Source: CAYWOS01 sp964459985
GTDB lineage: Bacteria; Bacillota; Clostridia; Christensenellales; Aristaeellaceae
DNA: 64,000 nt
Reading direction: 5' to 3'
NCBI GenBank assembly: GCA_964459985.1
Contig: CAYWOS010000012.1
Location: forward strand, 6,988-70,987
How positions within the stretch are numbered: the first letter of the stretch is position 1; each line of letters opens with the position of its first letter. The notes beneath the pieces are model-generated. The model was not told where the DNA came from. It made no database searches and was given only the letters and a program-made list of their open reading frames with translations. A program made the translations under genes and the position numbers. Shown here piece after piece: positions 26,164 to 34,065 of the stretch.

Positions 26164-26200
26164 GCGTCGGAAGCCGTCGCTTATGTTTCCCTTCCGACGC
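26164..26200 (-). promoter_or_regulatory. Hairpin at the 5' end of the hsp20 mRNA
   Basis: Perfect 10-bp inverted repeat (26191-26200/26164-26173) with a 17-nt loop, beginning at about the predicted transcription start. It could stabilise the mRNA or respond to temperature. It is not a CIRCE element by sequence. Confidence 0.5.
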
Positions 26201-26204
26201 GAAC

Positions 26205-26233
26205 AGTATACTCGATAGGTCAAAGAAGGTCAA
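26205..26233 (-). promoter_or_regulatory. Promoter of hsp20
   Basis: Minus strand TTGACC (26233-26228), 17 nt, TATACT (26210-26205). The -35 box is itself part of the CtsR operator. Confidence 0.8.
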
Positions 26234-26261
26234 AGACAAATAATGGTCAAAGATGGTCAGT
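26218..26261 (+). promoter_or_regulatory. Tandem CtsR operator
   Basis: GGTCAAA-GAA-GGTCAAA at 26218-26234 matches the CtsR consensus RGTCAAANANRGTCAAA without mismatch. A second box, GGTCAAA-GAT-GGTCAGT, lies at 26245-26261 with two mismatches. The first box covers the -35 and spacer of the hsp20 promoter, the expected place for repression. Confidence 0.85.
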
Positions 26262-26382
26262 ATTTATGCATGATCGCACGATTTCGTGATTATTCTCGCA
26301 ATTTCGTATGATTTTGAGGTATTTTACGGAAAAATGATCAAACCGGCGATGGTGATCAATGAAATTGAGTGATGGATAACAC

Positions 26383-26495
26383 GGTGCTGCGCGGCGATCA
26401 GCGGTTCGCGCGAAGAGAAAAGGTCTGCCCGCGAGCTTGATGCATATGGTACTGCGCGGCAATCAGCGGTTTTGCGGGAAGACGATCTGGCTTGC
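26383..26495. repeat. Imperfect direct repeat in gene-free stretch
   Basis: Between hsp20 and tRNA-Pro (26262-26540) I see no gene. Two related stretches start at 26383 (GGTGCTGCGCGGCGATCAGC) and 26448 (GGTACTGCGCGGCAATCAGC), 65 bp apart and similar over about 45 bp. The rest of the interval is AT-richer than its surroundings and looks non-coding. Confidence 0.5.
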
Positions 26496-26540
26496 GTATA
26501 TACGCCTATAAATTATGGCGAGAAAATTTGCGGTTTCGCA

Positions 26541-26569
26541 TTGACAAACGCCGCGTTGTGACGTACAAT
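26541..26569 (+). promoter_or_regulatory. Promoter of tRNA-Pro
   Basis: TTGACA (26541-26546), 17 nt, TACAAT (26564-26569), 20 bp before the tRNA. Confidence 0.85.
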
Positions 26570-26589
26570 AACACTCGCGTCGATCGCAA

Positions 26590-26666
26590 CTGGGTGTAGC
26601 GCAGCTTGGTAGCGTGCTTGAATGGGGTTCAAGAGGCCGAGAGTTCAAATCTCTCCACCCAGACCA
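26590..26666 (+). tRNA. tRNA-Pro (anticodon GGG)
   Basis: A complete cloverleaf with encoded CCA. Acceptor CTGGGTG/CACCCAG, D stem GCGC/GCGT, anticodon stem CTTGA/TCAAG around loop ATGGGGT with anticodon GGG, and T stem GAGAG/CTCTC with loop TTCAAAT. It reads CCC and CCU codons. Confidence 0.97.
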
Positions 26667-26669
26667 AAG

Positions 26670-26700
26670 AAAACGTCCGTTATGCGGGCGTTTTCTTGTT
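26670..26700 (+). terminator. Terminator of tRNA-Pro
   Basis: AAAACGTCCG (26670-26679), loop TTATG, CGGGCGTTTT (26685-26694), then CTTGTT; one G-U pair. Confidence 0.85.
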
Positions 26701-26816
26701 GTTGACGGTTGCCTGAAGACGACGACTTGCTTTGATGCCTCCGATTTGCGTCATCGGTCGTAACGAGCGCCGTGAGACGCAATTTGCGGGCGGGCATGGC
26801 GTTGGCAGGTGAATTA

Positions 26817-26825
26817 TGGTATACT
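26817..26825 (+). promoter_or_regulatory. Extended -10 promoter of proC
   Basis: TGG directly before TATACT (26820-26825) forms an extended -10; no good -35 box at 17 bp. It lies about 100 bp before the proC start. Confidence 0.45.
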
Positions 26826-26928
26826 GTTTGCGAATCCAAAGGATTCTTGACGCCTGACGCGATACGCGCGCCGACGCGTCAATGAATACTCCTGATAGAG
26901 ACGGATACGGTTGACGGGAGGGATCATC

Positions 26929-27723
26929 ATGGTATTGGGGATTATCGGCGGGGGAAATATCGGCGGAGCTATTCTGCGCGGCGTGATACGGGCGGGACGG
27001 ATCGACGCGCGGGATGTCGTCGTGGCGGACAGAGATATCGAGAAAGCGCGCTCGCTCGCGGAGCCGCTTGGCGCGCGCGCGGTAAGCGACAACCGGGAAG
27101 CGGCGGCGGGCGATTATGTCGTTCTTTCCATCAAACCCTACGATTACGGGCATGTGATCGATGAGATCAAGCCGTATCTCAAAAAGAACGCTGTGGTGGT
27201 CAGCGTGGCGCCCGGCTTTGCGCTGGACACGCTGGAAACGCGTCTCTCGGGCGCGGCGCGCGTCGTCAGGCTGATGCCGAACACGCCGGCCACGGTGGGG
27301 GAAGGCATGGTGGCGCTGTGCGCGGGCAGGAATGTGACCCGCGATGAAATCGACGCGCTCAAGGCGTTGCTTTCCCCGATGGGCATGATCGAAGAAATGC
27401 CCGAAAAACTCATCGACGCCGTGATCGGCGTGAGCGGCAGCGCGCCCGCGTATGTCTTTATGTTCATCGAGGCGCTTGCCGACGCCGGCGTGCTGTACGG
27501 CATGCCGCGCGACATGGCGTTGAGGATCGCCGAGCAGGCCGTGCTGGGCAGCGCGAAATTGGCGCTCGAGAGCGGCAAGCATCCGGCTGTCCTGCGCGGC
27601 GAGGTCTGCACGCCTGGCGGGACGACCATCGAGGCGGTGCGCAGTCTGGAGAAAAACGCGTTCAGAGGCGTCGTCATGGACGCCGTCGCCGCCTGCGTGG
27701 ATAAGGCGAGACAAATGCGATAG
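26929..27723 (+). CDS. proC: Pyrroline-5-carboxylate reductase
   Basis: Last enzyme of proline synthesis, reducing pyrroline-5-carboxylate with NAD(P)H. The 264-residue protein opens with the Rossmann motif IIGGGNIGGAIL. It contains LSIKPYDY, the VRLMPNTPATVGEGM segment, and the C-terminal family signature from VCTPGGTTIEAV. GGGAGG lies 8 nt before ATG 26929; an upstream in-frame start lacks support. Confidence 0.96.
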   Translation: MVLGIIGGGNIGGAILRGVIRAGRIDARDVVVADRDIEKARSLAEPLGARAVSDNREAAAGDYVVLSIKPYDYGHVIDEIKPYLKKNAVVVSVAPGFALDTLETRLSGAARVVRLMPNTPATVGEGMVALCAGRNVTRDEIDALKALLSPMGMIEEMPEKLIDAVIGVSGSAPAYVFMFIEALADAGVLYGMPRDMALRIAEQAVLGSAKLALESGKHPAVLRGEVCTPGGTTIEAVRSLEKNAFRGVVMDAVAACVDKARQMR

Positions 27724-27758
27724 TCCGGCGTCTGGCGGCGCGGTCGGCATGGAATAGC

Positions 27759-27792
27759 AAAACGCCTCGGGGCAAAGCCCCGGAGCGTTTTT
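27759..27792 (+). terminator. Terminator of proC
   Basis: AAAACGC...GGGGC pairs with GCCCC...GCGTTTT across loop AAA, followed by T5; two central mismatches. On the minus strand it lies beyond the ABC transporter genes and could serve them too. Confidence 0.75.
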
Positions 27793-27833
27793 GTAATCCG
27801 CGCGCAATGGTCGGGCGGGATGATCGGACAAGC

Positions 27834-29669
27834 TTACGCAGGCTTGCCCGAGAGCAATTCCTGCGATTGTTCCTCGAGGAACTGGTTGGTGTAGAGATTG
27901 TAGTACGCGCCGCGCTGACGAAGCAGCTCCTTGTGCGAGCCCATTTCGACGATCCGGCCGTCGTCGATGACGAGAATCCTGTCCGCCGTACGGATGGTGG
28001 AGAGGCGGTGCGCGATGATGAAGCTGGTGCGCCCGGTCAGGACCGTCTGGATGGCGTGCTGGATCATTTGCTCGGTGTGCGTGTCGACCGAGGAGGTCGC
28101 CTCGTCCAGCACGAAGATGCGCGGATCGGCCAGAATGGCGCGGGCAAAGGAAATAAGCTGCTTCTCGCCCGTCGACAGGCGGCTGCCGCCCTCGCCGACC
28201 TCGGTATCGTACTGCTTCTCGAGCTTCATGATGAAGCCCTCGGCGTTCACCATCTTGGCGGCGGCGCGGATTTCCTCGTCCGTCGCGTCGAGCTTGCCGT
28301 AGCGGATGTTGTCGGCGATGGTGCCGGAGAACAGGCGCGGCTCCTGCAGGACGTAGCCGAGGTTGCTTTGCAGCCAGAGCTGACTGCGCTTGCGGTAATC
28401 GACGCCGTCGATGCGGATTTCGCCCGCCGTCGGCTCGTAGAAGCGGCAGATGAGGTTGACGACGGTGGACTTGCCCGCGCCCGTCGGTCCGACCAGCGCG
28501 ATGGTTTCGCCCGCCTTGACGCGCAGGTTGAAATCGGACAGCACCTGCTCGCCTTCCTTGTACTTGAAATCGACGTGATCAAACTCGATATCGCCGTTAA
28601 GGACGGGCCAGTTCTCGGTCTTGGGATGGAAGTTGTCGCCGAATTCCTGTTCGACCTCCGGCGTGTCCACGATGTCGGGCGCCGTTTCGAGCAGCGTCAT
28701 CACGCGCTCGGCGGCCGCCTGCGCCGACTGCATCTCGGAGAAGGTGTGCGCGATATCGCGGATAGGCTGGAAGAACTGAATGGTGTAGTTGACGAACACC
28801 TGCAGCGTGCCCAGCGTCATGCCGCCGATCAGCACCAGATTGCCGCCGCGCCAGAGCGCGTACGCCGTGGCGATCGAGCCAAGCGATACGACGACGGGCA
28901 GATAGACCGCCGACAGCGTGGCGGCGCGGACGGAGGATTTCTTCATGTCGTGCGTCAGCACGGTGAACTCCTCCATGTTCATTTCCTCGCGCACCAGCGT
29001 CTTGGTCGTCTTGGCGCCCATGATGCCCTCGTTGAACGCGCCGGTGATTTTGCTGTTGGTCTTGCGCACGGCGCGGTAGCTGTGCAGAATCCTTTGCTGG
29101 AACCACCATGACAGCACGGCGAGCGGCGGGACGACGAGCAGCACGACCAGCGTGAGCTGCCAATTCTTGAAGAACATGGCGATCATGGCGGCGACGATCA
29201 TCACCGAGCCCCAGCACAAATCGAGCAGCGACCAGCCGATGGTGTCGGCGAGGCGCTGCGTGTCGGTGGTCATGCGGCTCATCAGATAGCCCACCGGCAT
29301 CCTGTCGTAATACGAGAACGGCAGCTCCTGCAATTTGCGGAAGGCGCGGCTGCGGATGGTATAGCACACGCCGACCTCGACCTTGCCGCCCAGGTACAGG
29401 AAATAGTAGATGGCGGCTACCTGCAGAAGCGTCAGTCCCGCGTACAGCGCGATAAAGCCGGGCAGCCCGACCGTCGTGCCGTTGGCGATGTAATGGTCGA
29501 TGGCGTAAGCGGTCAGCAGGGGGAAAACCACGTCGCAGATCGCCGTGATCGCCATGACCACGCAGAGCTTGATGAGATCCCCATAGTATTCCGTCGCGTA
29601 TTTCAGTATCTTTTTCCACAGCGACAGGCTGAATTTTTTGGTATAATCCTGTTCGTCGGTACCCTGCAT
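27834..29669 (-). CDS. Heterodimeric ABC exporter subunit with canonical Walker B
   Basis: A 611-residue half-transporter: six membrane segments in the first 320 residues and a nucleotide-binding domain after about 355. Walker A is GPTGAGKST (about 390), Walker B IFVLDEATSSVD with the catalytic Glu (about 520), and the switch His is in IIAHRLST. The signature motif is altered to LSTGEKQ instead of LSGGQ. GAGGTGA precedes ATG 29669. It follows the 602-residue subunit after 76 bp. Together they resemble multidrug exporters of the BmrCD/LmrCD type, but the substrate is not readable. Confidence 0.92.
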   Translation of the reverse strand: MQGTDEQDYTKKFSLSLWKKILKYATEYYGDLIKLCVVMAITAICDVVFPLLTAYAIDHYIANGTTVGLPGFIALYAGLTLLQVAAIYYFLYLGGKVEVGVCYTIRSRAFRKLQELPFSYYDRMPVGYLMSRMTTDTQRLADTIGWSLLDLCWGSVMIVAAMIAMFFKNWQLTLVVLLVVPPLAVLSWWFQQRILHSYRAVRKTNSKITGAFNEGIMGAKTTKTLVREEMNMEEFTVLTHDMKKSSVRAATLSAVYLPVVVSLGSIATAYALWRGGNLVLIGGMTLGTLQVFVNYTIQFFQPIRDIAHTFSEMQSAQAAAERVMTLLETAPDIVDTPEVEQEFGDNFHPKTENWPVLNGDIEFDHVDFKYKEGEQVLSDFNLRVKAGETIALVGPTGAGKSTVVNLICRFYEPTAGEIRIDGVDYRKRSQLWLQSNLGYVLQEPRLFSGTIADNIRYGKLDATDEEIRAAAKMVNAEGFIMKLEKQYDTEVGEGGSRLSTGEKQLISFARAILADPRIFVLDEATSSVDTHTEQMIQHAIQTVLTGRTSFIIAHRLSTIRTADRILVIDDGRIVEMGSHKELLRQRGAYYNLYTNQFLEEQSQELLSGKPA

Positions 29670-29745
29670 CGGAAATCACCTCTTTAGGTTGTCGGATTGC
29701 GGGAAAGGGGAGAGCGGCGCGCCGGCTGATCGGGAGCGGACGACG

Positions 29746-31554
29746 TTAGGCTGATTCTTCCTTATATTCGTCTTCCAGCTCGGTCTGGATATGGAAGATG
29801 CGGCTGTACAGCCCGCCCGAATGGATCAGTTCGTCATGCGTGCCCGTTTCGCTCACGCGACCGTCCTCGAGCACGATGATCTGGTCGGCGGCGGACAGCG
29901 TGACGATGCGGTGGCTGATGATGATGGTCGTCTCGTGACCGCCGCGCTTTTTGAGCGCCTCTCGGATGCGCGCGTCGGTTTCGGTATCGACGGCGGAGAG
30001 CGAATCGTCAAAGATCAATACGTCGTTGTCCTTCATCAGCGTGCGCGCGATGGCGACGCGCTGCTTCTGACCGCCCGAGAGCGTCACGCCGCGCTCGCCA
30101 ACCACCGTATCAAAGCCGTTCTCGCTTTCGATGATGAAGCTTTTCGCCTCGGCGTCGGACACCGCGCGGTCGATGGCCTCGTCTGTCGCGCCGCGCACGG
30201 CGATGCCGATGTTTTCGCGGATGGATTTCGAGTAGAGGAACGGCTCCTGAAGCACCAGTCCCACGCGGCTGCGCAGGTAGTAGCGGTCGATCTTCTTGAT
30301 ATCGACGCCGCCGATGGTGATCTTGCCCTCGCGCGGCTCGAACAGGCGCTGGATCAGGTGAACGATGCTCGATTTGCCGCTGCCCGTCGCGCCCAGAATG
30401 GCGACGGTCTGCCCCGCCTTGACGGTAAAGGAGAGATCGCGGAGCACCTCTCTGCCTTTCTCATAGCCGAACGTGACGTGATCGAACACGATATCGCCGT
30501 CAAGCGGCGGTTTCACGGCATCGGGCTCGGCGGGTTCCTCGGGCGTGCAGAGGATTTCGTCAATGCGCTCGAGGGAGACCAGACTTTTGCCGGCGTCGGA
30601 CAGGATGCGCCCGAGCTGGCGGATCGGCCAGAGCAGCTTCCATACATAGGACGTGAACACGATCATCGTGCCCAGCGTGATCTCGCCGCGTATGACGAAG
30701 AATATGCAGATCACAAGCGTGATGAGCGACTGCGTCATGCTCATGGCGTCGCTGGTCGCCCAGTAGGTGGCGAGCAGCTTGGAGAGCTTGAAGTTTTTGA
30801 CGCGCAGGCCGGCGGAGGCGGCATCAAACTTCTCCACCTCGTACTCCTGCCTGCCGAACGCGCGCACGACGCGCACGCCGGTCAGGTTTTCCTGAAGCAC
30901 GGCGCTCATTTTGCCTTCCGCTTCGTCCGATATACGGAAGTTTTTGATAACCAGCTTGAAGAACAGGAAGGCGAACAGGAACAGTCCGGGCACCATTACC
31001 ATGCTGATGAGCGCCAGCGTCACGTTCTCGGACAGCATGTAGAACAACGCGATGGCGATGGAGACCACGGCGCTGACGACGGACAAAAGCTGCATGGCGA
31101 GGAAGCGGCGCACCGTTTCAACGTCCGATGTGCAGCGCTGGATCAGATCGCCCGTCTCCGCCTTGACGTGATAGGAGAACGGCAGCCTTTGGATGTGGCT
31201 GTACAGCTTTTCGCGCAGCGACAGCGAGACATTCTCGCCCGCCACCGCCTGCGAGCGGCCTTTGCCGTAGCTGAACACGCCGTTGACGAGGTTCAGCACG
31301 ATCAGCAGCGCGCCCATGATCCACAGATTGCGCGCCATATACTCGCGTCCGCCGATGGCGTTCACCCAGTCATTGAAGAACTGCGGCATGCGCGAGGGGC
31401 CGTCGGTCAGATAGTAGTCCAGCGTCTCGGCCAGCAGGATCGGCGTGATGAAATCGATCACGATGGTCACCAGCGTGCAGACAAAGGCGATCAGGAACAG
31501 CCATTTGTTGGCCGCGATCAGCCTGCCCATGAGACGCATTCTGCGACTGTGCAT
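29746..31554 (-). CDS. Heterodimeric ABC exporter subunit with degenerate Walker B
   Basis: A 602-residue half-transporter with six membrane segments and a C-terminal ATPase domain: Walker A GATGSGKSS (about 388), a perfect signature LSGGQKQR (about 493), but Walker B VLIFDDSLSAVD, where Asp replaces the catalytic Glu. This is the hallmark of the non-hydrolytic site of heterodimeric exporters. Its missing Glu is paired with the altered signature of the 611-residue partner, so one composite site is dead and the other intact. GGAGTG precedes ATG 31554. A leader peptide and attenuator lie immediately upstream. Confidence 0.92.
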   Translation of the reverse strand: MHSRRMRLMGRLIAANKWLFLIAFVCTLVTIVIDFITPILLAETLDYYLTDGPSRMPQFFNDWVNAIGGREYMARNLWIMGALLIVLNLVNGVFSYGKGRSQAVAGENVSLSLREKLYSHIQRLPFSYHVKAETGDLIQRCTSDVETVRRFLAMQLLSVVSAVVSIAIALFYMLSENVTLALISMVMVPGLFLFAFLFFKLVIKNFRISDEAEGKMSAVLQENLTGVRVVRAFGRQEYEVEKFDAASAGLRVKNFKLSKLLATYWATSDAMSMTQSLITLVICIFFVIRGEITLGTMIVFTSYVWKLLWPIRQLGRILSDAGKSLVSLERIDEILCTPEEPAEPDAVKPPLDGDIVFDHVTFGYEKGREVLRDLSFTVKAGQTVAILGATGSGKSSIVHLIQRLFEPREGKITIGGVDIKKIDRYYLRSRVGLVLQEPFLYSKSIRENIGIAVRGATDEAIDRAVSDAEAKSFIIESENGFDTVVGERGVTLSGGQKQRVAIARTLMKDNDVLIFDDSLSAVDTETDARIREALKKRGGHETTIIISHRIVTLSAADQIIVLEDGRVSETGTHDELIHSGGLYSRIFHIQTELEDEYKEESA

Positions 31555-31584
31555 AAGGTATCACTCCTCTCGATAAGCAAAAGA

Positions 31585-31624
31585 AAAGGGCTGTTACCGC
31601 ATGTTCACGCGATCACAACCCTTT
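31585..31624 (-). terminator. Attenuator hairpin in ABC exporter leader
   Basis: On the minus strand AAAGGGTTG (31624-31616) pairs with CAGCCCTTT (31593-31585), followed by TCTTTT: an intrinsic terminator just before the exporter genes. CCTTTG in the leader ORF (31654-31649) can instead pair with CAAAGG (31625-31620), which removes the 5' arm of the terminator. GGGCTG (31631-31626) is a further competitor for CAGCCC. Confidence 0.7.
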
Positions 31625-31639
31625 GCAGCCCCGAATGAT

Positions 31640-31726
31640 TCAGGCAGTCAAAGGACGACCGCACGACAGCGACGCATTGCTTCCCGCAACGCGGATTAAG
31701 GCGAAACGAACATTGGTCATTTTCAT
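31640..31726 (-). CDS. 28-residue leader peptide upstream of ABC exporter
   Basis: AAGGAG with 8 nt spacing precedes ATG 31726, and the frame ends with TGA 31640-31642, 15 bases before the terminator stem. The peptide starts MKMTNVRFALIRVAGSNASL and ends in a Gly-Arg-Pro-Leu-Thr-Ala tail. Its Pro-Leu codons CCT TTG form the antiterminator arm. The arrangement is that of a ribosome-controlled attenuator: full translation would mask CCTTTG and allow termination, while a ribosome held earlier would free it. The Bacillus bmrB leader controlling bmrCD works this way. The inducer here is unknown. Confidence 0.7.
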   Translation of the reverse strand: MKMTNVRFALIRVAGSNASLSCGRPLTA

Positions 31727-31760
31727 CGCGCGGTCTCCTTTCCTTCAAACTTCGTGATCG

Positions 31761-31789
31761 AGTATAACCGATTCCTCCCGGTATGTCAA
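31761..31789 (-). promoter_or_regulatory. Promoter of leader peptide and ABC exporter
   Basis: Minus strand TTGACA (31789-31784), 17 nt, TATACT (31766-31761): a strong promoter, as expected for a gene set controlled by attenuation rather than initiation. Confidence 0.85.
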
Positions 31790-31843
31790 CCTTATTCTGT
31801 AATTTTTTCGGAGGAATTTTACGCGCGGTCGGTCGGCGTTCGC

Positions 31844-31872
31844 TTTACATTTGTTGTCGAATCCTGTATAAT
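31844..31872 (+). promoter_or_regulatory. Promoter of the XRE regulator
   Basis: TTTACA (31844-31849), 17 nt, TATAAT (31867-31872). Confidence 0.8.
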
Positions 31873-31902
31873 CTTGTCGAAACGGACGGAGGTGAACGCG
31901 TG

Positions 31903-32226
31903 ATGAACTACAAGGCGTTGGGCAGGCGCATCAAGGCCAAGCGAAAAGCGCAGCACAAGACGCAGGAGGAAATATCGGCGGCGATCGGTATATCCCTGTC
32001 TTTTTACGGGAATATCGAGCGCGGAATCCGTATCCCGAGTTTGGAAACGCTTGTTAATATCGCCAACGCGCTGTCGGTATCGATGGATTATTTGCTGTGC
32101 GAGAGTCTCTCGCCGCGTCCCGGGCTGGATAAGAACGACATGCGGACGGTCATCCGTTATCTCAAGGATCAGGTGGACGAGCTGGAGGGCGAGGACGAGG
32201 ACGAAGTCAGGGGCGGGGGAGACTAA
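31903..32226 (+). CDS. XRE-family HTH transcriptional regulator
   Basis: This 107-residue protein has a Cro/C1-type HTH at about residues 6-65 (KTQEEISAAIGISLSFYGNI then RGIRIPSLETLVNIANALSV) and a short acidic C-terminal helix rich in Glu/Asp. GGAGGTGA precedes ATG 31903; a GTG directly before it is possible. It is divergent from the ABC exporter promoter, 55 bp apart, so autoregulation or control of that exporter is possible but not shown. Confidence 0.88.
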   Translation: MNYKALGRRIKAKRKAQHKTQEEISAAIGISLSFYGNIERGIRIPSLETLVNIANALSVSMDYLLCESLSPRPGLDKNDMRTVIRYLKDQVDELEGEDEDEVRGGGD

Positions 32227-32230
32227 AGAC

Positions 32231-32257
32231 GGCGCGCGATTTGTTACAGTCCGCGCC
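32231..32257 (+). terminator. Weak hairpin after the XRE gene
   Basis: GGCGCG (32231-32236) pairs with CGCGCC (32252-32257), followed by TTGCTTG, which is also the -35 region of the next promoter. Confidence 0.4.
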
Positions 32258-32286
32258 TTGCTTGTCCTCTCCGTATTTGTTATAAT
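32258..32286 (+). promoter_or_regulatory. Promoter of the DUF6273/phosphodiester glycosidase gene
   Basis: TTGCTT (32258-32263), 17 nt, TATAAT (32281-32286), 30 bp before the start codon. Confidence 0.7.
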
Positions 32287-32316
32287 GAAACAGAAATAAA
32301 CAAGCGAGGTATCCGG

Positions 32317-34065
32317 ATGAAAAAGTGCTTTGTCTGTCTTCTGCTCGCGGCGGCGCTGCTGATGTCGGCGCAGGCCGCGTTTTCGGCGGAGCTGAACGGT
32401 TACGGCAAACAAACGGGATATCAGTACGTCACGTTCGGATCGTATCCCACGGACGCGGACGGCGGCGTTCAGCCGATCCTCTGGCGCGTCATGAAAACGG
32501 AGGACGGCGCGGCGTTCCTGCTGACCGAATACATTCTGGATGTGCGCAAGCTGCACGGCGAGATCAAGACGTACAAGGGCTGGGAAAAGAGCGATATGTA
32601 CGCCTTCTTGAACGGCGAGTTCAAGGACAAGGCCTTTGATCAGGATGAGCAGGCGGCGCTTGTCAGCCGCACCGAGGACGGCGCGCTGGTCACGCTGGTA
32701 TCGGGCGACGATTACAACGACGAATCAATCGGTTTCGGCAATAAGAAGAGCCGCCTGTGCGAAAGCACGGAATACGCCAAGTCGCAGGGCTTATATATCT
32801 ATTCCAAGGGTCATAAGTACAGCCGGTGGTGGTCGCGCACGCGTTCGACCGATAATCCCGATCAACAGCGCCGCGTCATGGACGAGGGCGCGACGGGGCG
32901 CATTGCCGTCACCGCGAAGGATCTGGGCGTTCGCCCGATGGCGTATATCGATATGTCGCGGGTAGAAATCACGGGCGGGAGCGGGACGATGAGCGATCCC
33001 TTCCGGCTCGCGGCGCTGACGGACTCCGTCGTATCGGCGCCCGAACCGACCGCCGAGCCGACGGCGACGGCGGACGAGCCGATCGAGGATCAGCCGGCGA
33101 CGGACGATCCAATCACGCCCGAGGCGACCGATATTCCGCGCGAGCCCGTCCTTTCCGCCGCGCCCAAAGCGGCGTCCGAGGGAATCAATCCGCGCTTTGA
33201 GGGGCTTGCCGAGGATGGTTTCCTTGCGCCGGGCGAGGAAGAATTTGTATTGTCCGACGCGGACGAAGGGCTGTGGCTGTACGCCGCGTCCTCGCTGCGC
33301 GTTGAGATCAAGCGGTTTTACGACGAAAAAAAGCCGCTTCGCTGGTATGAAGCGGAGATTTTTGCCCGTGACGGCGAAATCTTCCGCGCGTATCCGTTCA
33401 ATGCGGACAAATATAAGAATCCCAACGTCGCCACCATCCCGACCAAGATGGCGAAACAGCATCATCTGGTGTTCGCTATCAACGGCGATAACTTTTTCTA
33501 TCGCGTCGGACGGAGCAAGGAAGTCAGCTATCGGTATCCCATCGGGCTTGTCCTGCGCGGCGGCGAGGAGCTGTTTGATGTGCCGCGCAACGCGGGATCG
33601 ACGGTGTTCCCGCCGCTCGACGTCCTCGCGACATACGCGGACGGCGATATGCGGCTCTTTGAAAATGGCGGGATAACCGCCAAGGACGCCCTGGCCGGAG
33701 GCGCGGTCGATACGTATTCATTCGGCCCGATTCTGGTGGAAAACGGCGAGATTTCGCCGCGCGCGTCGCTTTACGGCGAGGTTGACAACCCGCGCATCGC
33801 GCTGGGAATGGTCGAGAAAGGCCACTATATCGTCGTGCTGTGCGAGAGCCGAACGGGGGACAGCACGGGCGAATCCTGCGTCTGGCTTGCCGAGAAGATG
33901 GAGTCGCTCGGCTGCGATATCGCGCTTAATCTTGACGGCGGACAAACGGCGAGCATCATCTTCATGGGCAATCTGGTCAACAAGACCGCCAAGTATGTCG
34001 GCGAGAGCAGCGAACGCCCGCAAAACGAAGTGATCGGGATCGGCGTCAGTGCTTCCGTACAGTAG
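32317..34065 (+). CDS. Secreted DUF6273 / phosphodiester glycosidase fusion
   Basis: The 582-residue product has an N-terminal signal peptide (cleavage likely after AQA, residue 20). A DUF6273 domain spans roughly 33-225 (YVTFGSYPT, ILWRVM, SRTEDG, RWWSRTRS, VRPMAYIDMS). A Pro/Thr/Glu-rich linker follows at 240-290. The C-terminal domain (about 320-580) resembles the NAGPA phosphodiester glycosidase family: VFAINGDNF, GPILVENGEI and NLDGGQTASIIFMG. Members remove sugar phosphodiester caps or act on surface polymers. The usual GG-Ser after LDGG is replaced here by Gln-Thr, so activity should be checked. It has its own promoter and 20-bp tandem repeats begin at its stop codon. Confidence 0.82.
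   Translation: MKKCFVCLLLAAALLMSAQAAFSAELNGYGKQTGYQYVTFGSYPTDADGGVQPILWRVMKTEDGAAFLLTEYILDVRKLHGEIKTYKGWEKSDMYAFLNGEFKDKAFDQDEQAALVSRTEDGALVTLVSGDDYNDESIGFGNKKSRLCESTEYAKSQGLYIYSKGHKYSRWWSRTRSTDNPDQQRRVMDEGATGRIAVTAKDLGVRPMAYIDMSRVEITGGSGTMSDPFRLAALTDSVVSAPEPTAEPTATADEPIEDQPATDDPITPEATDIPREPVLSAAPKAASEGINPRFEGLAEDGFLAPGEEEFVLSDADEGLWLYAASSLRVEIKRFYDEKKPLRWYEAEIFARDGEIFRAYPFNADKYKNPNVATIPTKMAKQHHLVFAINGDNFFYRVGRSKEVSYRYPIGLVLRGGEELFDVPRNAGSTVFPPLDVLATYADGDMRLFENGGITAKDALAGGAVDTYSFGPILVENGEISPRASLYGEVDNPRIALGMVEKGHYIVVLCESRTGDSTGESCVWLAEKMESLGCDIALNLDGGQTASIIFMGNLVNKTAKYVGESSERPQNEVIGIGVSASVQ

Noticed and set aside
26164..26200. CIRCE (HrcA) element
   Set aside because: The inverted repeat has neither the TTAGCACTC sequence nor the 9-base spacer.
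26590..26700. Integration site at the tRNA-Pro 3' end
   Set aside because: No integrase gene and no second copy of the tRNA 3' end were seen nearby.
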